DNA of 64,000 nt, taken from assembly GCF_004118265.1 (NCBI RefSeq), contig NZ_SDHW01000006.1, positions 1 through 64,000 on the forward strand, read 5' to 3'. This DNA comes from Lacibacter luteus. GTDB lineage: Bacteria > Bacteroidota > Bacteroidia > Chitinophagales > Chitinophagaceae. The notes under the pieces are model-generated. The model was not told the origin of the DNA and ran no database searches. It was given only the letters and a program-made list of their open reading frames with translations. This document shows, piece by piece, positions 44,397-53,503 of this stretch. Position numbers and translations under genes: made by a program. Positions within the stretch are counted from its first letter, which is position 1; every line of letters starts with the position of its first letter.

Positions 44397-45191
44397 TTAT
44401 TGTTTGCGTTGCTGAAACAACCACTGCAGAAGTTGCGGTTCTGCAAATGCGGCATCCCAGCTGTTATGATTGGCATCCGGATAAAATGTAAACTTCACCG
44501 ATGCTTTTTGTTGCTTTAATGCCTCTACCATTTTTTGCGAAAACGCAGGCAACACCACATCATCTTTTCCACCATGAAACACCCACCATTTTGTTTTTAC
44601 CAGTTGTGCTGCCGTTGCAGGATTTGCACCACCGCAAATAGGTACTGCTGCTGCAAAGAGGTTGGGTTTACGTCGTACCAGTTCAAACGTACCCATACCA
44701 CCCATCGATAAACCCATTACATATACCTGCTTTTTCTGAATGCGGTAACGTACCTGCAGGTTATCGAGTAAACTCATTACTAAACGTAATTGTGTTGTGG
44801 GTTCTCCATCGGGTACAAAATAAAAACTACGTTTACCTGTTTTGCTGTCGCTTGTTACAGCCTGCACATTACTCCAGTAACTTGTTGCCGAACATTGCGG
44901 AAACACAACAATGGCCGGATATTTTTTACGGATGCTGTCCTGCAAAAACAGTTTGGCACCATGCATTAATTGTTTCTCGTTATCGTTACCACTCTCTCCT
45001 CTTCCGTGTAAAAACAAAACGAGTGGATAGGTTTTAGTTGCATCATAGTTTTCCGGTAACAAAATGCGATACGGCAATGTATCGCCATACTGTATAAACC
45101 ATTGTTTTTGGTACAGACTTAAATCCTGCGTTTGTGCTTTTGCAAAGAACACAAACAATAACCCGATTGCTAAACTTAAATGCTTCATCAT
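44397..45191 (-). CDS. Secreted alpha/beta hydrolase (esterase)
   Basis: 264 residues; signal peptide ending FAKAQ. Catalytic serine in GLSMGG (Ser162), probable Asp in GGKDDVV and His in DANHNSWDAA. YPLVLFLHGRGESGNDN gives the oxyanion-hole region. It resembles the secreted poly(3-hydroxybutyrate)/feruloyl esterase-like or phospholipase/carboxylesterase group; the substrate is unknown. It lies between a glucanase and a phosphodiesterase gene, same strand. Confidence 0.82.
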   Translation of the reverse strand: MMKHLSLAIGLLFVFFAKAQTQDLSLYQKQWFIQYGDTLPYRILLPENYDATKTYPLVLFLHGRGESGNDNEKQLMHGAKLFLQDSIRKKYPAIVVFPQCSATSYWSNVQAVTSDSKTGKRSFYFVPDGEPTTQLRLVMSLLDNLQVRYRIQKKQVYVMGLSMGGMGTFELVRRKPNLFAAAVPICGGANPATAAQLVKTKWWVFHGGKDDVVLPAFSQKMVEALKQQKASVKFTFYPDANHNSWDAAFAEPQLLQWLFQQRKQ

Positions 45192-45296
45192 TTTATTAAG
45201 CAGGCCATTTGTTCAGTGCAATACAACATGCGGCAAAATTAGCTGCGTAATGTTCGTTACAGCATTAACAAATAATGAACTCCTACGTTGTTTGTT

Positions 45297-46652
45297 TTAT
45301 TTTTTTATATGCGGACTTTCAAATCCGAGTTTCTTTAAGCCATCTTTTATTTCGGGGCAACTCATAAACAAATTCCAAAGCAATCCGCTTCGGTAGTTTT
45401 CCATCATTACAACAATGGGACCCTGATCAATTGCAAGATAATGCGGCAGATACCAATTGGCTGTTTCGCTGAAGGCATCATAAAAACCATACACGCCAAA
45501 CAGTTTATCTTTTTTATTACTGTACCAGTTTTTCATAGCAGCCATCGATTCCTTAGGTGTGTAAGGGAACGATGATAATGCTGCTGTTGGAGAGATAACA
45601 CCAAGATCATTTTCTTTGCTTGGCGCATGGCCAGCATATCCTTTCACCGAATAGCTCGATGTTAAACCCCAGCTGTCTGCACCATAACCTTTATAACCTT
45701 TCGGATTATTTACACACCAGCGATAATGGATCATTGCATGCCCAACATTGTGTTGCCAGTAATCGGCATACTTATCTTTTAATCCACGTGGATCGAGACC
45801 GAGATACGAATAATGCGCCCAGAACAAAGGACCTGCAGCTCCTTCTTTGTTGTGATGATTCATTGTTAGTTGAATACCGTCGTAACCTGCAGGCAGTTCA
45901 TTGATCTTGCCGTTCTTCGCCCATCCTTCATGATACACTTCTGCAGGCACCCCATGTGTAGGCGATGATGCTGCCAGCACATACATAATTAAACATTCGT
46001 TGTAACCATCCACTGCAAAATTCATTCGCCATGCATGGTTGGGGCTCCAGTGCCAATACAATGCGTTCTTTCCATTGCGATACCAATCGAACTCCACTTC
46101 TTTCCAGAGTTTATCGATACGTGTTGCCAATGCTTTTTCTGTTGAAGATCCTGTTTGGAAATATTGCCGTACACAAAGCAGGCCTTGTATCATAAACGAA
46201 GATTCCACAAGATCGCCACCATCATCGTAACGGCTGAAAGGTTTTACTTTTCCTGTTTCACCATTCCACCAATGCGGCCATGCACCATGAAAGCGATCGG
46301 CTGTTTCTAAAAACTGAACAATTTTTTCCAAACGTTGTCTTCCTTCATCTCTTGTAATAAAACCCCGTTCAATACCAACAAGTATGGCCATAACGCCAAA
46401 ACCTGCACCGCCGCTTGTTACAACATGTTTATCGTTTTGCGGATACACATTATCTGCATGAAAACGTTCTCTTGCCAACCCGCTTGTCGGCTCAGCACCA
46501 TCCCAGAAATACTGAAATGTTGCACGTTGCACATCAGTAAAAATGGCTTCATCTTCTTTTGATGAAAAGATCGTTTGCTGGATTTGTATTTGTTTAGAAT
46601 GGGAACAGGCCCCAATAAAACATATGGCAATAAAACTGGCAATTCGTTTCAC
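45297..46652 (-). CDS. GH144-type endo-beta-1,2-glucanase (glucoamylase-family label)
   Basis: 451 residues, start GTG; lipoprotein signal MKRIASFIAICFIGAC (Cys16). The (alpha/alpha)6-barrel family pattern ATFQYFWDGAEPTSGLARERF, TSGGAGFGVMAILVGIERGFI, RYDDGGDLVESSFMIQGLL and GYNECLIMYVLAASSP matches Pfam Glycoamylase, whose characterised members (for example from Chitinophaga) are endo-beta-1,2-glucanases of GH144 (established knowledge). Probably degrades beta-1,2-glucan at the cell surface or in the periplasm. Confidence 0.85.
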   Translation of the reverse strand: MKRIASFIAICFIGACSHSKQIQIQQTIFSSKEDEAIFTDVQRATFQYFWDGAEPTSGLARERFHADNVYPQNDKHVVTSGGAGFGVMAILVGIERGFITRDEGRQRLEKIVQFLETADRFHGAWPHWWNGETGKVKPFSRYDDGGDLVESSFMIQGLLCVRQYFQTGSSTEKALATRIDKLWKEVEFDWYRNGKNALYWHWSPNHAWRMNFAVDGYNECLIMYVLAASSPTHGVPAEVYHEGWAKNGKINELPAGYDGIQLTMNHHNKEGAAGPLFWAHYSYLGLDPRGLKDKYADYWQHNVGHAMIHYRWCVNNPKGYKGYGADSWGLTSSYSVKGYAGHAPSKENDLGVISPTAALSSFPYTPKESMAAMKNWYSNKKDKLFGVYGFYDAFSETANWYLPHYLAIDQGPIVVMMENYRSGLLWNLFMSCPEIKDGLKKLGFESPHIKK

Positions 46653-46752
46653 GTATAATAAAATTAGTCAGCAAAAGGTACTTTTTGTTTAGTTAAAAAC
46701 AATACGATCACTACGCTTCCTTATCAAATTAACAATAGCACAATCGTATCTT

Positions 46753-47892
46753 TTACAATCTTGTTTTCAGTACAGGAACCATTTCATTCTTCCAGCCGGT
46801 AAAATCGCCTGCAAGAATATGTTTGCGTGCTTCTTTTACCAGCCACAAATAAAATGCAAGGTTATGTACGCTTGCCAACGTTAAGCCGGTAATTTCTTTT
46901 GCTTTAATGAGGTGCCGCAGATAAGCTTTGCTGTAATAATTGCTGATGTGACAATCAATACCATCATCCAGTGGCGAAAAATCTTTCTCCCATTTTTTAT
47001 TATCGATATTGATGACGCCTTTGCTTGTAAACAACATGGCATTACGTCCGTTGCGGGTGGGCATTACACAATCAAACATGTCTACACCCAATGCAATACA
47101 TTCTAAAATATTCCACGGCGTACCAACGCCCATTAAGTAACGGGGCTTTTGCGTTGGCAATTCATCGCAACACAATTCTGTAAACTCATACATCATTTCT
47201 TCGGGCTCGCCCACACTTAAACCACCAATAGCACAACCGGTAAGATTGGTATTGGCTACAAATTGCGAAGATGCTTTGCGCAGATCTTTATACGTACTGC
47301 CTTGAATAATGGGAAAGAGGTTTTGTGTGTAACCGTATTTATCGGGTGTGCTGGCGAAATGTTTGATGCAACGATCCAGCCAGCGATGCGTTAACTCCAT
47401 GCTCTTATGGGCATATTTGTAATCGCTGGGGTATGGCGGGCATTCATCAAAGGCCATTACAATATCAGCACCAATGCTACGCTGCACATCCATTACATTT
47501 TCCGGTGTAAACAAATGCTTGCTTCCATCAATATGACTTTGAAATACCACGCCTTCTTCTTTGATCTTACGGTTACCTGCCAGTGAAAAAACCTGGTAGC
47601 CGCCACTGTCAGTTAAGATTGGCTTATCCCATCCGTTGAATTTGTGCAACCCACCTGCAGCTTCCAGCACATCAGTTCCGGGGCGTAAATACAGGTGATA
47701 GGTATTACCGAGAATGATTTCTGCTTTTACCTCACGCTTCAACTGTTCTACGGTAAGCGATTTTACACTACCCACGGTACCCACCGGCATAAAGATGGGT
47801 GTTTGAATGGTTCCATGATCGGTAGTGATTTCCCCTGCTCTTGCTTTCGACTGTGTATCGGTATACTGTAACTGAAACTGTAATGCGGCCAT
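46753..47892 (-). CDS. tgt: tRNA-guanine transglycosylase without the usual zinc ligands
   Basis: 379 residues. Exchanges guanine-34 for the queuosine precursor in tRNAs with GUN anticodons. Motifs: TDSGGYQVFSLAGNRKI (nucleophile and substrate loop), ECPPYPSDY, AIGGLSVGE, GVDMFDCVMPTRNGRN. The zinc motif CxCxxC is replaced by IDCHISNYYSKAY, leaving one of three cysteines; the later His (SVHNLAFY) is kept. Other Bacteroidota Tgt proteins look similar (recall). ATG 47892 is chosen since the 150-bp extension is word-like spacer; TATCTTTG at 47900-47907 (minus) supports it. Confidence 0.93.
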   Translation of the reverse strand: MAALQFQLQYTDTQSKARAGEITTDHGTIQTPIFMPVGTVGSVKSLTVEQLKREVKAEIILGNTYHLYLRPGTDVLEAAGGLHKFNGWDKPILTDSGGYQVFSLAGNRKIKEEGVVFQSHIDGSKHLFTPENVMDVQRSIGADIVMAFDECPPYPSDYKYAHKSMELTHRWLDRCIKHFASTPDKYGYTQNLFPIIQGSTYKDLRKASSQFVANTNLTGCAIGGLSVGEPEEMMYEFTELCCDELPTQKPRYLMGVGTPWNILECIALGVDMFDCVMPTRNGRNAMLFTSKGVINIDNKKWEKDFSPLDDGIDCHISNYYSKAYLRHLIKAKEITGLTLASVHNLAFYLWLVKEARKHILAGDFTGWKNEMVPVLKTRL

Positions 47893-48102
47893 AAGAGCGC
47901 AAAGATAGCCGATAGCTAATAGTTGTGAACCGATAGGAAAATGAGGAATAGACGACAGACGACTGATGAAAGACCACAACTGGTTGATTGCTCGGTCACT
48001 CACCTTTAACAAATTAAACGTAACCCATAACTGATATTGCACGATAGTTCAAACCCAATACAAGTTTACAGCTGTTAATCGTCACTCATTATTCTTCCCT
48101 CG

Positions 48103-48468
48103 CTACTTCCTCAATATCTTCTCCATCGCTTTCCCTTTCGCAAGTTCATCAATGAGCTTATCCATGTAACGGATCTTCTGCATCAACGGATGCTCAATTT
48201 CTTCCACCCGGCAACCACAAACCACACCGGTAATCAGATGAACATTGGGGTTCAGCTTCGGCGCTTCATCAAAAAAAGTTTCAAGGCTCACCTTCTTCTC
48301 CATCTGCTTTTGCATGGTCTTTTCGTTGTACCCCGTAAGCCAGTAAAGAATAGTATCCACCTCTTCTTGTGTACGTCCTTTTTTGTTTGCCTTTTGTATG
48401 TACATCGGGTATAATCCTGCAAACGACATTTTAAACACCCGTTCCATGTTTTGCTGTGCTGTTGCCAT
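48103..48468 (-). CDS. DUF2200 family protein
   Basis: 121 residues, soluble. [39 protein letters not shown] and [48 protein letters not shown] match DUF2200, listed here by parts. Function unknown. Stands alone between tgt and a long non-coding spacer. Confidence 0.8.
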   Translation of the reverse strand: MATAQQNMERVFKMSFAGLYPMYIQKANKKGRTQEEVDTILYWLTGYNEKTMQKQMEKKVSLETFFDEAPKLNPNVHLITGVVCGCRVEEIEHPLMQKIRYMDKLIDELAKGKAMEKILRK

Positions 48469-48777
48469 AAACGTTATTCTTGTGTTCTAAGTTAAGGAAG
48501 ATAGAAAAACCAAAAAAGGCTCATGGAACAAGAAACCGGTAATCAAGAAGTAAATCCAAGGGAAAAAGGTACAAGGCGAAAGGCTGAACGAACAAGAAGC
48601 AGGAAACCGGCAACCAGGAAGTAAAACAAAACTCAAAAACCAATTCCTAACACCTCTGCATCTCTGTGCCTTTGTGGTAAAAAATATGAGCGTAGCGAAC
48701 AATTGACAATGCCTGTACAACTATCGGTTAAAGACTAACAGCTATCGGCTACATTTATCTTATTTTCGCAGCTGCTT
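48469..48777. other. 309-bp intergenic region of word-like repeats
   Basis: No gene seen. It holds A/G-rich words (CAAGAAACCGG near 48530, CAGGAAACCGG near 48599), the phrase CTCTGCATCTCTGTGCCTTTG (48653-48675, a sequence recurrent in Bacteroidota spacers, from memory), and CTATCGG twice (48721-48750), as also seen around 47905 and 51355. Confidence 0.6.
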
Positions 48778-49896
48778 ATGAGTGTGTCTTGGCCCGAAAT
48801 CGTCTTCCTTGTTTTTTGTGTAATAACCGCTGTGCAGCTGTTTTACTACCTGTACTTCTTCAGTCGTTTTGCTTTTTATAAAAAACCAAAGCGTGAAAGT
48901 TCGATGCAGCATGCGGTATCGGTAATTGTATGTGCAAGAGATGAAGCACAGAACCTCGCCGACAACCTGCCTGAAGTATTGCAGCAGGATTATAAAAGCA
49001 CGTTTGAAGTTGTGGCGGTAAACGATAATTCGTTCGACGACAGTAAATATGTGCTGGAGTATTTATCAAAACCCTTCCGCAACCTGCGCCCTATTGAGCT
49101 GAAGCAGGAAGCAAGATTGATCCAGGGAAAAAAATTCCCTTTGTCGATGGGCATCAAAGAATCGAAGTATGAGCTGTTGTTGCTTACTGATGCCGATTGT
49201 AAACCAGCAGGAAAAAACTGGATCGAACTAATGCAGGATGCTTTCAGCAACGGAAAAGAAATTGCATTGGGTTATGGTGCTTATTACAAAAAGCCGGGCC
49301 TGTTGAATAAACTCATCCGTTTCGAAACCTTTATATCTGCACTGCAATATTTCTCTTATGCTTTAGCCGGTATGCCGTACATGGGTGTGGGCCGCAACCT
49401 TGCTTACCGCAAAGAATTGTTTTTTCGTAATAAAGGTTTTTCATCGCACAACCAATTGCCGGGTGGCGATGATGATTTGTTTATTAATAAAGTAGCAACC
49501 AAGACCAATACAGCGATTGTGGTTGATGCCGAAGCATTTACTTATTCCGAACCTAAAACAAGCTGGGTACAATGGCGCAGTCAGAAAACAAGGCATTACA
49601 GTACCAGTAAACATTACAAATCCAAACATAAATTCTGGCTGGGTTTGTATGCAGCTGCACATTTTTTATTTTATCCCTTGCTGGTTGTTGCTGCAGTATT
49701 TTATTGCTGGTGGATAGCATTAAGCGTATTTGCCTTCCGTTTAATTATACAGGGTATCGTTTACAGTAAGAGTATGAAAAAGCTGGATGAAAAAGATTTG
49801 GTCTGGCTCTATCCTTTGCTCGACATCTGGCAATGGTTTTATTATCTTTTCTTTGCAAATACTTTATTTAAAAAACCGGGTAACAATTGGAAGTAG
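48778..49896 (+). CDS. Membrane glycosyltransferase family 2
   Basis: 372 residues. N-terminal membrane helix (about 8-28), a GT-A domain (about 42-270) with VSVIVCARDEAQNLADNLPEVL, the DxD-type TDADCKP, GGDDDLF and the (Q/R)xxRW-like QWRSQKTRHY, then two or three helices at the C-terminus (about 288-320, 345-365). It transfers a sugar from a nucleotide sugar to a lipid or polysaccharide; acceptor unknown. It overlaps rsmG by 10 bp. Confidence 0.85.
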   Translation: MSVSWPEIVFLVFCVITAVQLFYYLYFFSRFAFYKKPKRESSMQHAVSVIVCARDEAQNLADNLPEVLQQDYKSTFEVVAVNDNSFDDSKYVLEYLSKPFRNLRPIELKQEARLIQGKKFPLSMGIKESKYELLLLTDADCKPAGKNWIELMQDAFSNGKEIALGYGAYYKKPGLLNKLIRFETFISALQYFSYALAGMPYMGVGRNLAYRKELFFRNKGFSSHNQLPGGDDDLFINKVATKTNTAIVVDAEAFTYSEPKTSWVQWRSQKTRHYSTSKHYKSKHKFWLGLYAAAHFLFYPLLVVAAVFYCWWIALSVFAFRLIIQGIVYSKSMKKLDEKDLVWLYPLLDIWQWFYYLFFANTLFKKPGNNWK

Positions 49897-50534
49897 TAAC
49901 CAAATATTTCGCCGACTTTTCTGCGGGGCAACTGCAGCAGCTGCAACAACTGCAGGCTGTATATACCGAATGGAACGAAAAGATCAATGTTATTTCACGT
50001 AAAGACATCGACAGCCTTTACGAAAAACATGTATTGCATTCGTTAAGCATTGCCGCTGTTTTTGATTTTCAGCCCGGCACACAAATATGCGACCTTGGAA
50101 CAGGTGGGGGTTTTCCCGGCATCCCTTTGGCAATCTTTTTTCCCGAAGTACAGTTTCATTTAACCGACAGCATCAACAAAAAACTAAACGTTGTACGTGA
50201 AGTGGCAGCCGCTGTTGGTTTAAAAAATATAACTACACAGCACACCCGTACCGAAGAAATTAAAGACCGCAAGTTCGATTTTGTGGTTAGTCGTGCAGTA
50301 GCTCCTTTAAAAGATCTTTGGCGCTGGAGTGTTCCAATTTTAAAAGCAAAAGGACAGGGCAAAGCGGCTACTGCTTTTGACGAGCCCATCTATGGCGGGC
50401 TTATTTGTTTGAAGGGTGGCGATCTTACACAGGAAATACATGAAAGCGGCCTGCACCCCCTTGTTTGGGAAATTGAACAGCTGTTTACCGAAGATTTTTT
50501 TAAAGAGAAATATGTGCTGGCAGTAAAACGTTGA
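49887..50534 (+). CDS. rsmG: 16S rRNA (guanine527-N7)-methyltransferase
   Basis: 215 residues. Class I SAM methyltransferase: binding loop ICDLGTGGGFPGIPLAIFFP (about 70-89) and VVSRAVAPLKDL with the conserved catalytic-region arginine. It methylates G527 in the 530 loop. The start is TTG at 49887 inside the end of the glycosyltransferase gene; no ATG near it gives a full-length N-terminus, so TTG with translational coupling is likely. Confidence 0.92.
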   Translation: MEVVTKYFADFSAGQLQQLQQLQAVYTEWNEKINVISRKDIDSLYEKHVLHSLSIAAVFDFQPGTQICDLGTGGGFPGIPLAIFFPEVQFHLTDSINKKLNVVREVAAAVGLKNITTQHTRTEEIKDRKFDFVVSRAVAPLKDLWRWSVPILKAKGQGKAATAFDEPIYGGLICLKGGDLTQEIHESGLHPLVWEIEQLFTEDFFKEKYVLAVKR

Positions 50535-50586
50535 GTGAAAAGCAGTAGTTTTCATGTAGCATTAAACACTTGTTTCCCTTAAATAC

Positions 50587-50601
50587 TACCACTTTGTGGT
50601 A
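50587..50601. promoter_or_regulatory. Palindrome TACCACTTTGTGGTA upstream of the response regulator gene
   Basis: Six-bp arms around TTT, 35 bp before the ATG at 50637. The sequence is symmetrical enough to be a dimer-binding site, possibly for autoregulation. Also contains a TTTG. Function not shown. Confidence 0.35.
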
Positions 50602-50636
50602 TTTCTCTGCTTGTTCAAAATCAACAACTTTGCACT

Positions 50637-51290
50637 ATGAATAAAATTGCTGTGTGTATAGTAGAGGATGTAACAGACATCCGCCAGGCATTAGAGCAGA
50701 TCATTGAATTAAGTGATAACTGCGTACTGGTCGGTTCATTTTCCTCCGGTGAAGAAGCCCTGGTAAAAATTCCGCTTGTTAGTCCCGATGTTGTGCTGAT
50801 GGATATTGGACTTGGTTCTACCAACGGTATTGATCTTGTAAAAGAACTGAAGCCCCAGCATCCTGATATATTGTACATGATGTGTACAGTATATGAAGAA
50901 GATGAAAAGATCTTTGATGCACTCCGTGCAGGCGCAAGTGGTTATATTCTGAAAAAATCTTCACCTTCTAAATTATTAGATGCTATTGGTGAGTTGGTTG
51001 ATGGTGGCGCACCCATGAGCAGCCAGATTGCATTGAAAGTGGTAAATGCATTTAAAGATATGCCGGTTGTTGAAGCAGTTTTACCCGGTGGCGATAATGA
51101 AGAAACATCTGTATTAACCAAGAAAGAAAAAGCCGTGCTGGAAAAACTGGCACAGGGAAAAATTTATAAAGAAATCGGTAACGAACTTGACATCAGCCCT
51201 GAAACTGTACGCAAGCACGTATACCATATTTACGAAAAGCTGCACGTTAACAACCGTGTAGAAGCCGTAAATAAATTTTATGGTCGATAG
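50637..51290 (+). CDS. NarL/FixJ-type response regulator
   Basis: 217 residues. Receiver domain (about 4-120) with phospho-acceptor Asp56 (VVLMDIGLGS), acidic pair ED near residue 11 and conserved Lys in YILKKSSPSK. C-terminal LuxR HTH (about 150-215; LTKKEKAVLEKLAQGKIYKEIGNELDISPETVRKHVYHIYEKL, shown as separate motif parts). No histidine kinase gene lies next to it, so its partner is elsewhere. A terminator follows. Confidence 0.92.
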   Translation: MNKIAVCIVEDVTDIRQALEQIIELSDNCVLVGSFSSGEEALVKIPLVSPDVVLMDIGLGSTNGIDLVKELKPQHPDILYMMCTVYEEDEKIFDALRAGASGYILKKSSPSKLLDAIGELVDGGAPMSSQIALKVVNAFKDMPVVEAVLPGGDNEETSVLTKKEKAVLEKLAQGKIYKEIGNELDISPETVRKHVYHIYEKLHVNNRVEAVNKFYGR

Positions 51291-51314
51291 ATCAACATCA
51301 AGAGTAATAAAGAG

Positions 51315-51339
51315 GGTGCTTTTTTAAGCACCTTTTTTT
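51315..51339 (+). terminator. Terminator of the response regulator gene
   Basis: 7-bp stem GGTGCTT/AAGCACC, loop TTTT, then seven T. Confidence 0.88.
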
Positions 51340-51442
51340 GTAAGAGACCATGGTCGATAGTCGACAGACGACTACAGTTCGTCATTCACTATTCTCTCCT
51401 TCGCAAAAGCTACGGAAAGCAAGCACTATTCACAAAATAAAG

Positions 51443-51478
51443 GCGGCTGCCCGTTACCGAACAGCCGCTTTGTTATTT
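51443..51478 (-). terminator. Probable terminator of the M1 peptidase gene
   Basis: Stem GCGGCTG/CAGCCGC (51443-51449 with 51462-51468) with an inner GTT/AAC pair; flanked on both sides by A/T-rich runs, so it may serve both strands. Confidence 0.65.
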
Positions 51479-51543
51479 TTAAATACTGAAAGAAATCATC
51501 AGCCCTCACCCTACTCACAACTCACTACTCACGATCCCTCCAT

Positions 51544-53433
51544 CTACCAGTTCAATTCCAGCTTATTGTTTTTACGATCCATATCGGCCATGCGTTGCGT
51601 AGGATCAATTTCTGCAACTTTCAAATCACGCAATGGTTTATCAAATTCAACAATGTAAGTGGGGTGTGTCCATTTCCATGCAGGATGCACAACACGTGCT
51701 GTATTGTCTTCTGCAGGCTTTGCACCAAACATTAAGTAAGCAGGTATATAATGCAATTGCTGTGTGCCATCTTTAAACGTAAGCACCAGATCGATCGGCA
51801 TGGGCATTTCTTTTAATCGCATAATACTGATTTTTGTTTTGCCTCCCTCTTCCCACAAACTGTCAATTTTATAATCGATGGTTTTGGTACTGTTCACCCA
51901 ATATTCTTTATACCAGTCGAGCTGCAAACCACTTACTTTTTCCGCCACACGCATAAAGTCGTTTACATTAGGATGTTTAAAACGCCATTGCCTGTAATAC
52001 TCAAGTAAAACACTATCTCTTACCTGTGCGCCAACAATATAACCAAGCTGTGCAATAAACACAGCGCCTTTTGAGTAAGCTGCGCTTGAGTAAGCATAGT
52101 TGGTGTTGAAATGATCGGCGTGTGTGGTTAATGGCTCTTCCAATCCGCTTTTAGCAAGATTAAAATAGCTGGTATAGCTGCCGGAATTATACTTCGGCAA
52201 TTTATCATCGGTATAAACAGTTCCGTTTTGTTTTGCAAGCTCGGTATTATAATAATAGTTTACAAGCCCTGTTGCATAATCGGTAAAGCCTTCGTCCATC
52301 CATGCATATAAACTTTCGTTGGTGCCCATCAGCATCTGGTACCAGGTATGCATCCACTCATGAAAAACGGTACCAACACCCGGACCGTTTAACAAAGTAG
52401 CCATTGGATATTCCATACCACCATCGCCACCTTGTATAAACGAATATTGTTTGTAAGGATAAGCACCAAAATTCTTTTCAATAAACGGCAATACAATTAC
52501 AGCAGCATCGGCAACTTTCTGCCATGCCTCATCATTCTTTGCATCATTCGGTTTGTAATTGTACAATACATGAATGGTTCTGCCACCACTTACCTGCCGT
52601 GTAAGATGTTTGTACTCTGCATCGGCAGCCCACATAAAATCGTGTACGTTGGGTGCCGTAAATTTCCATGTAAGTTTATCGCCGGCAGGGCGAACAACTT
52701 TTACTCCTGATGCTTCGTAACCATAACCTATTTGATTGGCATTGGTTAAATAACCCGTACCGCCGATGATGTAATTTTTATCGATGGTAATGTTTACATC
52801 AAAATCGCCCCATACCCCGTAAAACTCACGGGCAATGTAAGGGTTGGGATGCCAGCCATCGTTATCGTATTCGCATAATTTCGGGTACCATTGGCTCATT
52901 GAAAATTTTACACCATTGGCAGCATCTCTTCCGCTACGGCGTATCTGTAAAGGAACCTGTGCATCCCATTCCATTTCCAACACAACTTTTTGCTTAGGCA
53001 AAATGGGCTTACTGAGTTTTACTTCCAGTATTGTTTCATGGTCAATCGTTTGTTGAACGACACCATTCAATTTGAGTACCTTGACTTTCTGGTAACCAAT
53101 TTCATCGTCTTTAAGATTAAGGATGCGATCCCGTACACGTGCATCCCAATCGGCACGGCCATTCGGCAAATTCTTTTTACCAAGCTCACGGCTGCGGGTA
53201 TCCATCATACTGTTTGGCTGAAAAGCATTCCAGTACAAATGATAAAATAGTTTATCTAATGTGTCGGGCGAATTATTTGTGTATTCCAGTTTTTGTTTTC
53301 CTGAGTAACGGTTAGTTGTTACATCCATATTAATATCCATTACATACTTTACACGTTGCTGCCAACGGTTTGGCTGGGCAAGTGCTGTAAACATGGCCAT
53401 AAGAGCAGCCATCGTCCAAACAATTTTCTTCAT
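51544..53433 (-). CDS. M1 family metallopeptidase (aminopeptidase N-like)
   Basis: 629 residues; signal peptide MKKIVWTMAALMAMFTALA. The zinc site is HEWMH at 358-362 with the third ligand E381 (HExxH-x18-E), and the exopeptidase motif appears as GGMEYP. It lacks the large C-terminal helical domain of E. coli PepN, like other secreted Bacteroidota M1 enzymes. Releases N-terminal amino acids in the periplasm or outside. A GCTCAAA-A-TTTGAGC palindrome (53434-53448) abuts its ATG. Confidence 0.93.
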   Translation of the reverse strand: MKKIVWTMAALMAMFTALAQPNRWQQRVKYVMDINMDVTTNRYSGKQKLEYTNNSPDTLDKLFYHLYWNAFQPNSMMDTRSRELGKKNLPNGRADWDARVRDRILNLKDDEIGYQKVKVLKLNGVVQQTIDHETILEVKLSKPILPKQKVVLEMEWDAQVPLQIRRSGRDAANGVKFSMSQWYPKLCEYDNDGWHPNPYIAREFYGVWGDFDVNITIDKNYIIGGTGYLTNANQIGYGYEASGVKVVRPAGDKLTWKFTAPNVHDFMWAADAEYKHLTRQVSGGRTIHVLYNYKPNDAKNDEAWQKVADAAVIVLPFIEKNFGAYPYKQYSFIQGGDGGMEYPMATLLNGPGVGTVFHEWMHTWYQMLMGTNESLYAWMDEGFTDYATGLVNYYYNTELAKQNGTVYTDDKLPKYNSGSYTSYFNLAKSGLEEPLTTHADHFNTNYAYSSAAYSKGAVFIAQLGYIVGAQVRDSVLLEYYRQWRFKHPNVNDFMRVAEKVSGLQLDWYKEYWVNSTKTIDYKIDSLWEEGGKTKISIMRLKEMPMPIDLVLTFKDGTQQLHYIPAYLMFGAKPAEDNTARVVHPAWKWTHPTYIVEFDKPLRDLKVAEIDPTQRMADMDRKNNKLELNW

Positions 53434-53503
53434 GCTCAAAATTTGAGCGGTAAATATCCTTAAAAATCCTGTTTGGAAAAGCTTAAATGATGAGCGGAGA
53501 AGA

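Noticed and set aside
47896-48100. Word-like repeats considered as a CRISPR array
   Set aside because: No constant repeat length, no regular spacer and no cas genes nearby.
53434-53448. GCTCAAA-A-TTTGAGC palindrome considered as an operator of the M1 peptidase gene
   Set aside because: It abuts the ATG and no promoter pair was found around it; one isolated dyad of this size in A/T-rich sequence is weak evidence.
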